DNA from: an uncultured bacterium
GTDB lineage: Bacteria > Patescibacteriota > Patescibacteriia > 2-12-FULL-60-25
Length of the DNA: 8,121 nt
Direction: 5' to 3'
Assembly (NCBI GenBank): GCA_937949995.1
Contig: CALFEO010000030.1
Location: 1-8,121, forward strand
Part shown: in pieces, positions 1-5,618 of the stretch
How the letters are laid out: each line of letters opens with the position of its first letter
How positions within the stretch are numbered: the first letter of the stretch is position 1
The notes under the pieces: generated by a model
What the model was told of the DNA's origin: nothing
The model's input: the letters and a program-made list of their open reading frames with translations, nothing else
The model's database searches: none
Made by a program: the position numbers and the translations under genes

Positions 1-105
1 TTATTTATTATTTATTATTTGTTATTTATTATTTATTATTTATTATTTGTTATTTGTTATTTATTATTTGTTATTTATTATTTGTTATTTATTATTTGTT
101 ATTTC
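1..105. repeat. Heptanucleotide tandem array, unit TTATTTR
   Basis: Fifteen consecutive 7-base units follow one another without a gap, all TTATTTA or TTATTTG except the last, TTATTTC. The array is cut by the window edge, so its true length is unknown. It ends 28 bases before truB. Its last units supply a TTGTTA that is correctly placed to be the -35 box of truB. Reading through it would add about 29 hydrophobic residues to TruB, but these are plainly repeat-encoded. Variable copy number is expected for such an array. Confidence 0.95.
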
Positions 106-124
106 CCGCCACTTGTTCTATGCT
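96..124 (+). promoter_or_regulatory. Possible truB promoter, TTGTTA-N17-TATGCT
   Basis: TTGTTA (96-101) lies in the last heptamer units and TATGCT (119-124) follows after 17 bases. The -10 box ends 9 bases before the truB ATG, so transcription would start within about 3 bases of the start codon, giving a nearly leaderless mRNA. The -10 match is only moderate. Confidence 0.35.
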
Positions 125-133
125 TTTAATATT

Positions 134-784
134 ATGGCACAGGAACTCGATTTATTATTACTCGTCAACAAACCGGCTGATATGACATCGCATGATGTCG
201 TAAACATCATTCGTAAAAAATTCAACACTCGCCGTGTCGGCCACGGCGGAACTTTGGATCCGTTCGCGACCGGCCTTCTTATCATAGGTATAGGCAAGGC
301 GACTAAAAAACTCACAGACATAGTCGGTCTCGACAAAACCTACGAAGCAACAGCGACCTTGGGAGCAACCTCAGATACATATGATCTTACGGGAAAAATC
401 GTCGCTCGTCCTACGTCCCACGTCCCACGTCAAGAGGAAATCGAAAAAGTCATGGAAAGCTTTCGTGGTTCAATCGAACAAAAAGCTCCGGCTTATTCCG
501 CTAAAAAAGTTAAAGGCAAAAAACTCTACGAGCTGGCCCGCGCCGGCCAAAATGTGGAACATCTGCGTCCAACCAAAAAAGTGGACATCACCGAACTTGT
601 TATCACTGATTACACCTTTCCAACCTTAAAATTCCGTGTCACCTGCTCTTCCGGAACTTACATCCGTTCACTGGCTAACGACATAGGCGAGCTCTTAGAA
701 TGCGGAGCATACCTCACAGAGTTACGACGTACTCGTATCGGTGAATACAAACTCGAAGACGCAAAAGAACTTAACGAACTTTAA
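134..784 (+). CDS. truB: tRNA pseudouridine(55) synthase TruB
   Basis: TruB isomerises uridine 55 in the T-loop of tRNAs to pseudouridine; it is a stand-alone cytoplasmic enzyme. The 216-residue product carries the family hallmarks in order: the catalytic motif GHGGTLDP with Asp42 (the usual form is GHTGTLDP), KTYEATATLGATSDTYD at 68-84, the APAYSAKKVKG motif at 118-128, SSGTYIRSLANDIG at 172-185, and LRRTRIGEY near the end. It stops right after the catalytic domain, well short of the roughly 300 residues of E. coli or Bacillus TruB, so the C-terminal PUA-like RNA-binding domain is absent; this is seen in reduced genomes. I chose ATG 134 because the upstream in-frame ATG at 47 lies in the heptamer array. 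There is no Shine-Dalgarno sequence before 134. A 7-bp tandem repeat is built into codons 92-101. Confidence 0.95.
   Translation: MAQELDLLLLVNKPADMTSHDVVNIIRKKFNTRRVGHGGTLDPFATGLLIIGIGKATKKLTDIVGLDKTYEATATLGATSDTYDLTGKIVARPTSHVPRQEEIEKVMESFRGSIEQKAPAYSAKKVKGKKLYELARAGQNVEHLRPTKKVDITELVITDYTFPTLKFRVTCSSGTYIRSLANDIGELLECGAYLTELRRTRIGEYKLEDAKELNEL
407..434 (+). repeat. Heptamer repeat inside truB coding sequence
   Basis: Units cgtccta, cgtccca, cgtccca and a partial cgtcaag run head to tail within truB, encoding roughly residues 92-101 between the DLTGKI strand and the helix starting EEIEKV. Three full units make 21 bases, so the frame is kept although the unit is not a multiple of three. Confidence 0.85.
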
Positions 785-852
785 TGTCTGACAGCTGATT
801 AAATCAAGAACTGAAAATTACACAACGCCTCAAATCTAAAGGCAGCGGTGAC

Positions 853-881
853 TTGATTAATGCTATGATTATTGTTATTTT
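853..881 (+). promoter_or_regulatory. Promoter for the 918-1223 gene, TTGATT-N17-TATTTT
   Basis: TTGATT (853-858) and TATTTT (876-881) are separated by 17 bases. The predicted start near 888 gives a 30-base leader without a clear Shine-Dalgarno sequence. It lies between truB and the small membrane gene, so the latter can be an independent unit. The score is inferred by eye. Confidence 0.45.
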
Positions 882-917
882 ATCGACAAACGGACTTTCA
901 CAGAAACGAGCAAAAAA

Positions 918-1223
918 ATGACAAAAGAGAACAACAAACCGACAAGCACTGTTCAGCAATTTCTCGATTTTCTATTAAATTTTGCATTTTATATTACATT
1001 GCTTTCTATAATCTTCGGTTTTATTGCTATCTTCAACCATACTGATATTTTTCAAAGCATATTGACGACTGCATTTGGATTATTGTGGCCCATAATAACA
1101 ATAATAAGTGCAATCGTCATGGCGTACTGGACATTTCTGATAATCGCCGTTTTGATAAAATTCATTCTCAATACGGCCTTTCTTTTTCTGGAAAAATGGA
1201 AAATTTTCGCTACATTAAAGTAA
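918..1223 (+). CDS. Small integral membrane protein, unknown function
   Basis: This is a 101-residue protein that I do not recognise. After a polar N-terminus (1-14) it is almost wholly hydrophobic, with likely membrane helices at about 17-39, 48-66 and 68-90, and a short basic C-terminal tail (KWKIFATLK). Aromatic residues are frequent. It has no cysteine or conserved catalytic motif. The gene is bracketed by its own promoter (853-881) and a convincing terminator (1238-1262), which supports it as a real monocistronic gene. No Shine-Dalgarno sequence is visible; the start was chosen as the first ATG downstream of the promoter. It could be a small transporter subunit or envelope protein, but nothing in the sequence decides this. 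Confidence 0.7.
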   Translation: MTKENNKPTSTVQQFLDFLLNFAFYITLLSIIFGFIAIFNHTDIFQSILTTAFGLLWPIITIISAIVMAYWTFLIIAVLIKFILNTAFLFLEKWKIFATLK

Positions 1224-1237
1224 AGTAATCGATCTTC

Positions 1238-1262
1238 AACTTCCCGTAAGCGGAAGTTTTTT
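1238..1262 (+). terminator. Rho-independent terminator after the membrane gene
   Basis: AACTTCC (1238-1244) pairs with GGAAGTT (1252-1258) around the loop CGTAAGC, and the 3' arm runs into six T residues. It begins 14 bases after the stop codon of the 918-1223 gene. Confidence 0.85.
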
Positions 1263-1600
1263 ACTTTATTGCCAATATCAAAGTTTCCTGCTACATTATA
1301 TGCGCAGTAATTAACGTTATTAACCGTCTCGGATGCACTTGTTCGCCTTGTAATCAATGAATCAATTTTTACGGTTTCTCTCGATCGTGTCTATTCGAAA
1401 CCAACTTAACGAAATTCGAAATCATTCGAATATTCCGGAGATTAATACCTCCCAAATCCACTCAAGATGTATGCAATCGCCTAACGCCAAACGGCGCGTT
1501 GGCAACAATTTGGAAGAATTTGATGAATATTTGGTCATAAAATCGTAAAGCCGTAAGATTTTTGTACAAACGAACAAACATTCCGAGCGTATAAACTATT
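1263..1600. other. Intergenic stretch, no convincing gene
   Basis: It holds one plus-strand open frame of 63 codons (1357-1548) starting ATGAATCAA. It has no ribosome site, no recognisable motif and an unremarkable composition, so I do not call it a gene (about 0.2 likely). Several CGAA/TTCGAA repeats occur at 1396-1430. A GC-rich palindrome with alternative pairings, CGCC-AAAC-GGCG or GCCAA/TTGGC, lies at 1485-1503. TATAAA at 1590-1595 ends 5 bases before the rny ATG and could be its -10 box, but no matching -35 box is seen. Confidence 0.6.
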
Positions 1601-3133
1601 ATGTACGCATTTATAGCGTTGGCATTTGGCCTTGCGGCCGGATACGGCATAGCCGCATTCGTCTATCAACAAAAAGCCAAATCAGCCAAGCTTTCCATCG
1701 AGGAAGCAAAAGAAAAAGCGCAAAAAATCATCAAAGAAGCCGAAACCAAAGAGGCTGACGTCATGGTTCGCGCCAAAGACAAGGCCATAAAAATCTTGGA
1801 AGATGCTCGCCTGGAAGAAAAAAAGGCTTTGGAAGATTTAAAAAAACAACAAAAAGAGTTAAACGAACGTGAAAATTCCGTATCCAAAAAAATGCTGGAT
1901 ATCGACGATTTAAAAAAATCTCTGGATGCCAAGGCCTCGGATTTGGAAAAAAACCTTGCCTCTGTTGAAGCCATGAAATTGGAAGAGAGCAAAAAGCTTG
2001 AAGAGGTTGCCGGCTTAACTCAAGAGCAAGCCGTGGAACGCATGCTCTCTTTGGTGGAAGAACAGCATCAAGATACTTTAATGAGCCGTGTGCGCAAATT
2101 GGAACAATTGGAGTCCGACGAAATCGAACGCAAAGCCCGCAACATTTTGGGTGTTACCATTCAACGCATAGCCGCCTCACACGTTACCGAAACCACAACC
2201 ACGAACGTCGAACTTCCCAATGACGAGATGAAGGGCCGTATCATCGGCCGTGAAGGCAGAAACATCAAAACCATCGAACAACTGACGGGCTGCGAACTCA
2301 TTATCGACGACACCCCCAACATGATCACGGTTGCCGGCTTCTCCCCCATCCGCCGGCAAGTTGCCAGCCGTTCTCTTACCAAGCTCATTGCCGATGGCCG
2401 TATCCACCCCGGGCGCATCGAAGAAGCCGTGGACGAAGCCAAAAAAGAATTACAACTTGATATCAAAAAAGCCGGCGAAGACGCTTTGTTCCAACTCGGC
2501 ATTTCCATGGCCGGAATTGATCCCAAGCTTGTGCAAATATTGGGGCGCCTCAAATACCGCACTTCCTACGGTCAAAACATTCTTCAGCACTCCATCGAGG
2601 TTTCACTTATTGCCACGGCTTTGGCCGAAGAGCTTGGCGCCGATGTGGCGGTTTGTAAAAAAGGCGGATTATTTCACGATATCGGCAAAGCCGTAGATCA
2701 TGATTTGCAAGGCGGTCATCCGGAATTGGGCGTGCAAATCCTCAAAAAATTCGGTTTCCCCGAAGAGATCTGGTACCAATCAATCGGCCATCACGAAGAT
2801 AAACCCAAAACACTGGAAGCCGTTATCGTTAAAGCCGCGGACGCCATCAGCGGAGCCCGCCCCGGCGCCCGCAAAGATACTTTGGAACAATACGTTAAAC
2901 GCTTGGAAGAATTGGAAAACGTCGCCAAAGGCTTCGAGGGCATCGAAAGAGTTTACGCCATTCAAGCCGGCCGTGAAATCCGTGTTTTTGTAAACCCCAT
3001 GTCCATCGATGATTTCAACGCCACATCTTTGGCCCGCAATATTGCCAAAAAAATCGAGTCCGAACTCAAATATCCGGGCGAAATCAAAGTCACCCTTATC
3101 CGCGAAACCAGAGTCACCGAGTACGCCAGATAA
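1601..3133 (+). CDS. rny: Ribonuclease Y
   Basis: RNase Y is the membrane-anchored endoribonuclease that starts mRNA decay in many bacteria lacking RNase E. The 510-residue length fits the family (about 520 in Bacillus subtilis). Visible parts in order: an N-terminal membrane helix (residues 1-22), a long charged coiled coil (about 25-190), a KH RNA-binding domain with GRIIGREGRN at 212-221 (the GxxG loop is GREG), and an HD phosphohydrolase domain with His330 (LQHS), the metal-binding HD pair at 359-360 in LFHDIGK, His397/His398 in GHHED, and Asp414 in KAADAIS. All expected metal ligands are present, so it should be active. The ATG is followed at once by the membrane helix, as in homologues. 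There is no Shine-Dalgarno sequence, and TATAAA lies 5 bases upstream, so the mRNA may be leaderless. A strong terminator follows. Confidence 0.97.
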   Translation: MYAFIALAFGLAAGYGIAAFVYQQKAKSAKLSIEEAKEKAQKIIKEAETKEADVMVRAKDKAIKILEDARLEEKKALEDLKKQQKELNERENSVSKKMLDIDDLKKSLDAKASDLEKNLASVEAMKLEESKKLEEVAGLTQEQAVERMLSLVEEQHQDTLMSRVRKLEQLESDEIERKARNILGVTIQRIAASHVTETTTTNVELPNDEMKGRIIGREGRNIKTIEQLTGCELIIDDTPNMITVAGFSPIRRQVASRSLTKLIADGRIHPGRIEEAVDEAKKELQLDIKKAGEDALFQLGISMAGIDPKLVQILGRLKYRTSYGQNILQHSIEVSLIATALAEELGADVAVCKKGGLFHDIGKAVDHDLQGGHPELGVQILKKFGFPEEIWYQSIGHHEDKPKTLEAVIVKAADAISGARPGARKDTLEQYVKRLEELENVAKGFEGIERVYAIQAGREIRVFVNPMSIDDFNATSLARNIAKKIESELKYPGEIKVTLIRETRVTEYAR

Positions 3134-3141
3134 ATCCCCCA

Positions 3142-3185
3142 ATCCCGCCACGGCGGGATATCCCCCTTTTCTAAAGGGGGTTTTT
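3142..3185 (+). terminator. Double-hairpin terminator of rny
   Basis: A first hairpin ATCCCGC-CACG-GCGGGAT (3142-3159) is followed by CCCCCTTT-TCT-AAAGGGGG (3162-3180) and then five T residues (3181-3185). The second hairpin plus T run is a textbook intrinsic terminator. The first may stabilise the 3' end of the transcript. Confidence 0.9.
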
Positions 3186-3212
3186 AGTATTCAAGTATTA
3201 ACTCACTCTAAA

Positions 3213-3237
3213 TCTCTCTCTTAAAATAAGAGAGAGA
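3213..3237. repeat. Perfect 11-bp inverted repeat
   Basis: TCTCTCTCTTA pairs exactly with TAAGAGAGAGA around an AAA loop. It is not followed by a T run and lies between the rny terminator and the regulator gene, so it could be a binding site or a processing structure. The function is unknown. Confidence 0.7.
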
Positions 3238-3240
3238 CTT

Positions 3241-3265
3241 GTTAACAAAGTTAACTTTAGTTAAC
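3241..3265. promoter_or_regulatory. Three GTTAAC palindromes, operator-like
   Basis: GTTAAC occurs at 3241-3246, 3250-3255 and 3260-3265, close to one helical turn apart. The middle copy is the core of the 12-bp perfect palindrome AAAGTTAACTTT (3247-3258). Regular spacing on one face of the helix suggests a protein-binding site. The nearest downstream gene is the TrmB-type regulator, about 190 bases away. Confidence 0.4.
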
Positions 3266-3279
3266 TTGGCAATTTGCAA

Positions 3280-3323
3280 CCCCTCTCTTGCATTAAGACC
3301 CGCCATAGGCGGACAAGGAGGGG
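3280..3323. repeat. Long imperfect inverted repeat with inner hairpin
   Basis: CCCCTCtCTTG (3280-3290) pairs with CAAGGAGGGG (3314-3323) with one bulged T. Inside it, CCGCC-ATA-GGCGG (3300-3312) forms a second perfect stem. It carries no T run. It looks like a dispersed intergenic palindrome rather than a terminator. Confidence 0.6.
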
Positions 3324-3374
3324 GAAGGCATGCCGGACCGAAGCTTCATGCGTAGGTTGGGGGTGAGTTAATCC

Positions 3375-3449
3375 GTTACACCTTTACGACGTTATAGAAG
3401 TTACGACATGACGACGTTATTGCCGTTACTCCGTTACAACGTTATACTA
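3375..3449. repeat. Three tandem 25-bp repeats upstream of the regulator
   Basis: Units at 3375-3399, 3400-3424 and 3425-3449 share GTTAC at the start and an ACGTTAT core 14-16 bases in. Within each, shorter GTTA-like words recur every 8-9 bases. The third unit overlaps the candidate -10 box of the regulator gene, so the array may be part of its control region. Confidence 0.7.
3420..3448 (+). promoter_or_regulatory. Promoter of the regulator gene, TTGCCG-N17-TATACT
   Basis: TTGCCG (3420-3425) and TATACT (3443-3448) are 17 bases apart. The -10 box ends 8 bases before ATG 3457, so the transcript would start within a base or two of the start codon. This agrees with the absence of a Shine-Dalgarno sequence. 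The elements lie inside the 25-bp repeats. Confidence 0.5.
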
Positions 3450-3456
3450 TATCCAT

Positions 3457-4200
3457 ATGCGCAACATTATCCCCGTATTAAAATCCTTAGGGCTTCTGGA
3501 AAGCGAAGTCAAAACCTATCTGGCCGCTCTCGAACTCGGTCCAAGCACGGTTTTAGAAATCAACAAAAAAATCGGCCTCTCCCGCCAAGCCATTTACACT
3601 GCCATTGAATCCCTGATAACCCTCGGCCTGATGAGCTCGGTTGAAAAAGGCAAAAAAACCATGTTCACCGCCGAATCCCCGGAAAGATTAAGATCCTTCG
3701 CAGAATCGAAACTTAAAAAGATGGAGGCGACTGTTAGAGAGATTAAAGATATCACCAAAGAGCTATCTCTTGTTCAAAAAGGAGACAAGCCTCTGGTTAA
3801 AATGTTTGAGGGTAAAGAAGGTCAAAAAAGTATTCTTGAAGATATTATCAAAACCAAACCCTCTCATATAGATGATTTTGTAAATGACGATGTTTACAGT
3901 CTCCTTTTCAACAAAGACGAGTTTCAGCCGTACAAAGATCAACTCGATAAATTAAATATCCAAACTCGTGTAATGGCAATAAAAGAAGAACCTCTGAAAC
4001 ATAGCCGTAAAAATGTCAAAGGAAAAAGAATTGCTCGTAAAGATATCAATTTTAATGGAGATGTAACGGTTTATGGCAATAAAGTTGCGATCTCTTCTCT
4101 GCGCAATAAAATGATCGGAGTAATAATTGAAAGTGAAGATATAGCGCAAACCATTAGATGCTTAATGCATCTGGCTTGGGAGGCTGAATTGGAAAAATAA
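3457..4200 (+). CDS. TrmB-family winged-helix transcriptional regulator
   Basis: This is a 247-residue DNA-binding protein. Residues 8-70 form a TrmB-type winged helix: helix SEVKTYLAAL, the helix-turn-helix around STVLEINKKIGLSRQAIYTAIESL, then LGLMSSVEKGKKTMFTA as the wing. A charged linker helix (75-108) leads to a C-terminal domain beginning VKMFEGKEGQKSILEDII and ending with the strands VTVYGNKVAISS and MIGVIIESEDIA; this arrangement recurs in CPR regulators related to the TrmB effector/phospholipase-D-like fold. The target and ligand are unknown. It may control itself, given the palindromes and tandem repeats directly upstream. The gene ends against a two-way terminator facing a minus-strand gene. 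Confidence 0.85.
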   Translation: MRNIIPVLKSLGLLESEVKTYLAALELGPSTVLEINKKIGLSRQAIYTAIESLITLGLMSSVEKGKKTMFTAESPERLRSFAESKLKKMEATVREIKDITKELSLVQKGDKPLVKMFEGKEGQKSILEDIIKTKPSHIDDFVNDDVYSLLFNKDEFQPYKDQLDKLNIQTRVMAIKEEPLKHSRKNVKGKRIARKDINFNGDVTVYGNKVAISSLRNKMIGVIIESEDIAQTIRCLMHLAWEAELEK

Positions 4201-4210
4201 AAAAAGAAAA

Positions 4211-4231
4211 GGCCCGACAGATTGTCGAGCC
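4211..4231 (-). terminator. Terminator for the minus-strand gene
   Basis: GGC-c-CGACA pairs with TGTCG-a-GCC around a GAT loop. Read on the minus strand it is followed by TTTTCTTTTTTT, a proper U tract, whereas on the plus strand no T run follows. It therefore ends transcription coming from the 4708-4271 gene. Confidence 0.75.
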
Positions 4232-4235
4232 GCAG

Positions 4236-4265
4236 ATCACCCGTAAGACACGGGTGATTTTTTTT
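4236..4265 (+). terminator. Terminator for the TrmB-family gene
   Basis: ATCACCCG (4236-4243) pairs with CGGGTGAT (4251-4258) around TAAGACA and continues into eight T residues. It stands back to back with the minus-strand terminator at 4211-4231, 4 bases away. Confidence 0.9.
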
Positions 4266-4270
4266 AAAAA

Positions 4271-4708
4271 TCAGCTTCGGGTACGATCGTATCCCCCGGT
4301 TCGATCGTATCCACCGCAGGCGAAGACCGGAATCCGATCATAACCGCCTGCTCTATCGTAACCGCCGAACAGTGCATCCGCACTTTGATCGGCGAGTTCC
4401 TCGAGAGCGTAGAAGCCCTCGCGGATTCGGTTGTCGATGGTTGCCATGAAGCCGTCATCATCTCCGCGGGCGCAAAGCGCACCGCGAGACGAGAAGGCTC
4501 CATACATTTCCACGGTCTTGCCTTGGCGCTGATTGCAGGCAAAGGCCGTGAAAGAAGCCAAGATATCGTTTCCCGTTGCACGTACGGCTTCGTAAAGCCT
4601 CATGCATCGGGTGATAAGAAAAAGCAAAAAATACAAAACCGAATCACTCCCCTCCTTTCTTTCGTTTCGATCAACGATTTTTTCTTTCTTATTGCTTTCT
4701 TTTCCCAT
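4271..4708 (-). CDS. Hypothetical protein with GGYDR repeats at C-terminus
   Basis: I do not recognise this 145-residue product. The start at 4708 was chosen because AAGGAG (4723-4718, minus strand) stands 9 bases before it, and a promoter at 4852-4824 fits. The N-terminus (1-22) is rich in Lys/Glu, followed by a short hydrophobic stretch VLYFLLFLI (24-32) that could be a membrane or buried helix. The middle is mixed, and the C-terminus carries four GGYDR motifs at 115-119, 121-125, 132-136 and 138-142, arranged as two pairs. A shorter start at 4603 (110 residues) is possible; the purine-rich first third may then be untranslated, although it contains another strong AAGGAGG at 4657-4651. Its own terminator at 4231-4211 and promoter support a real minus-strand gene. 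The 4271-4600 part is GC-richer than its surroundings. Confidence 0.6.
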   Translation of the reverse strand: MGKESNKKEKIVDRNERKEGSDSVLYFLLFLITRCMRLYEAVRATGNDILASFTAFACNQRQGKTVEMYGAFSSRGALCARGDDDGFMATIDNRIREGFYALEELADQSADALFGGYDRAGGYDRIPVFACGGYDRTGGYDRTRS

Positions 4709-4823
4709 TTTCCTCTTCTCCTTTTCATTTTGATCCCACAGCGAAGAGTTACCGCGGGAACGTACGAAATTGCCGAGGTTTCTGCCCGGCTCAGGCCCTC
4801 TGACACTTTTCAGAGAACCGAAC

Positions 4824-4852
4824 AATTTATCATATTTTTGGCATTTTGTCAA
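4824..4852 (-). promoter_or_regulatory. Minus-strand promoter, TTGACA-N17-TAAATT
   Basis: On the minus strand a consensus TTGACA (4852-4847) is followed after 17 bases by TAAATT (4829-4824). Transcription would start near 4817. The first bases of the leader form a perfect hairpin CTCTGA/TCAGAG (4815-4798), and a roughly 110-base leader precedes ATG 4708. It diverges from the plus-strand promoters that begin at 4922. Confidence 0.6.
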
Positions 4853-4921
4853 GGGTAGCAAGACAAAAACCGCAAACAGCAATTATAAAAATACTCTTAA
4901 TGTTCAATTATTGCTTTATCT

Positions 4922-4998
4922 TTGACAAAATACCGGTAAAATAATTTTATCTAATTTTAGAGGAATAATTGACAATTAAAGCATTATATTGCTATTAA
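4922..4998 (+). promoter_or_regulatory. Two further candidate plus-strand promoters
   Basis: TTGACA (4922-4927) with TTTTAT 17 bases on (4945-4950), and TTGACA (4969-4974) with TATTAA 18 bases on (4993-4998). Together with 5022-5050 this makes three consensus -35 hexamers within about 100 bases in the same direction. The -10 boxes are weaker than at 5022-5050. The stretch 4883-5021 contains no open frame worth calling. Confidence 0.35.
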
Positions 4999-5021
4999 TT
5001 ATCCATTTTGTCCGCCACCCC

Positions 5022-5050
5022 TTGACAAAATCCGCTGGATGTGTTAGTGT
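5022..5050 (+). promoter_or_regulatory. Strong promoter, TTGACA-N17-TAGTGT with extended -10
   Basis: TTGACA (5022-5027) and TAGTGT (5045-5050) are 17 bases apart, with TGT (5042-5044) directly before the -10 as an extended element. The same -10 hexamer TAGTGT is used at 7436-7441. Expected start is near 5057, where a hairpin-rich protein-free stretch begins. Confidence 0.6.
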
Positions 5051-5054
5051 CAGA

Positions 5055-5500
5055 TGTCCACTAGACAAAGAGTCTCTTGGACACGCGAATCGAGCGACAG
5101 CTTGATTTCGTAAAACAAAATATAAAAACCCACAATCGCAAATTAAAATCCATATATTTTACGCATCATATCGCTCTTGCCTTCCCCGCAAGCCACGATA
5201 AATGACTCTTCCGGCATGCTTGTCCGGATGAACCGTCTGCGAAATTCGAAATACTTCGCCTCAGGCGTATGCGCCTCAGGAGCAGATATTCGAAATTCGA
5301 ATAATATCTGATTTCCTCGTTACTAGCCCCTCACCAATTAAAGCGTCCGCTTGCGGACCAAAGAGGCGCGAACACGAATAATTGGAACTTGGATGCAAAT
5401 CCATTTTAAACGATGCAATAAAAAACAAAGATCCGGATTAGCCAATCCGATCTCTTGTAGAGTTCGTCATCCGAGGAGAAATGATGAGCTCTACTAGAGA
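5055..5500 (+). ncRNA. Candidate large structured RNA or long structured leader
   Basis: No convincing protein gene lies between the promoter at 5022-5050 and ATG 5619, but successive hairpins can be drawn: 5055-5083 (TGTCC/GGACA and AGAC/GTCT); 5086-5110 (10 pairs, GACA loop); 5144-5161; CTTGC/GCAAG around 5176-5192; a possible multi-branched domain closed by GTCTGC/GCAGAT (5235-5287) containing AGGCG-TATG-CGCCT (5263-5276); AGATATT/AATATCT (5284-5309); a domain closed by CCAATTA (5334-5340) and TAATTGG (5379-5385) with GTCCG-CTTG-CGGAC inside; TGGAT-GCAA-ATCCA with a GNRA tetraloop (5390-5403); a bulged 9-bp stem (5430-5452, loop AGCC); and the hairpin 5451-5500. I saw no match to RNase P RNA, tmRNA, SRP RNA or 6S RNA motifs. 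No T-rich terminator follows before 5619, so it could equally be the leader of the downstream operon. Confidence 0.4.
5451..5500 (+). promoter_or_regulatory. 50-nt hairpin with a ribosome-binding sequence in its loop
   Basis: TCTCT (5451-5455) pairs with AGAGA (5496-5500), then after one T/T mismatch 14 consecutive pairs (5457-5470 with 5481-5494, two of them G-U) enclose the 10-nt loop CCGAGGAGAA. The loop shows GAGGAG. ATG at 5481 and 5484 lie in the 3' arm, in frame for a 9-codon peptide (M M S S T R D N C, stop at 5508). The layout suits a translational switch or leader peptide; that role is inference. Confidence 0.5.
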
Positions 5501-5525
5501 CAACTGCTGAGTCTATCAAGAAAAA

Positions 5526-5569
5526 AGTAAAAAGTTCATCAAGAGAAGCTGAAGTTGCTCTTGATAAAC
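5526..5569 (+). promoter_or_regulatory. Inverted TATCAAG-type boxes before the 5619 gene
   Basis: GTTCATCAAGAG (5534-5545) and CTCTTGATAAAC (5558-5569) are inverted copies with one mismatch, 12 bases apart. A further half box, TATCAAG, lies at 5514-5520. The 20 bases at 5526-5545 match 6537-6556 with one mismatch, linking this site to the next unit. It could be an operator or an RNA hairpin. Confidence 0.5.
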
Positions 5570-5618
5570 AACAGCCTAAACAGACACCATCTTTAATTAA
5601 TCAAAAAATAGAAATATT

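Noticed and set aside
47..133. Upstream ATG extending TruB by 29 hydrophobic residues
   Set aside because: The extension is almost wholly a translation of the heptamer array and has no ribosome site; known TruB proteins begin near the LLLVNKP segment.
3375..3449. CRISPR array
   Set aside because: The 25-bp units are directly contiguous with no unique spacers.
4385..4858. 157-codon plus-strand frame opposite the minus-strand gene
   Set aside because: It runs antisense through the better-supported minus gene, its leader and part of the promoter region, and lacks a ribosome site.
4709..4882. Extension of the minus-strand gene to a start at 4882
   Set aside because: The start would lie upstream of the TTGACA-N17-TAAATT promoter, and the extension covers the leader hairpins.
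5481..5568. Use of UGA as glycine (code 25) to lengthen the peptide at 5481
   Set aside because: Only a few more codons result before TAA, and the well-supported 6704 and 4708 genes end naturally at TGA.
4883..5618. tRNA, tmRNA, RNase P, SRP or 6S RNA gene
   Set aside because: No cloverleaf, T-arm consensus or family signature could be found by eye.
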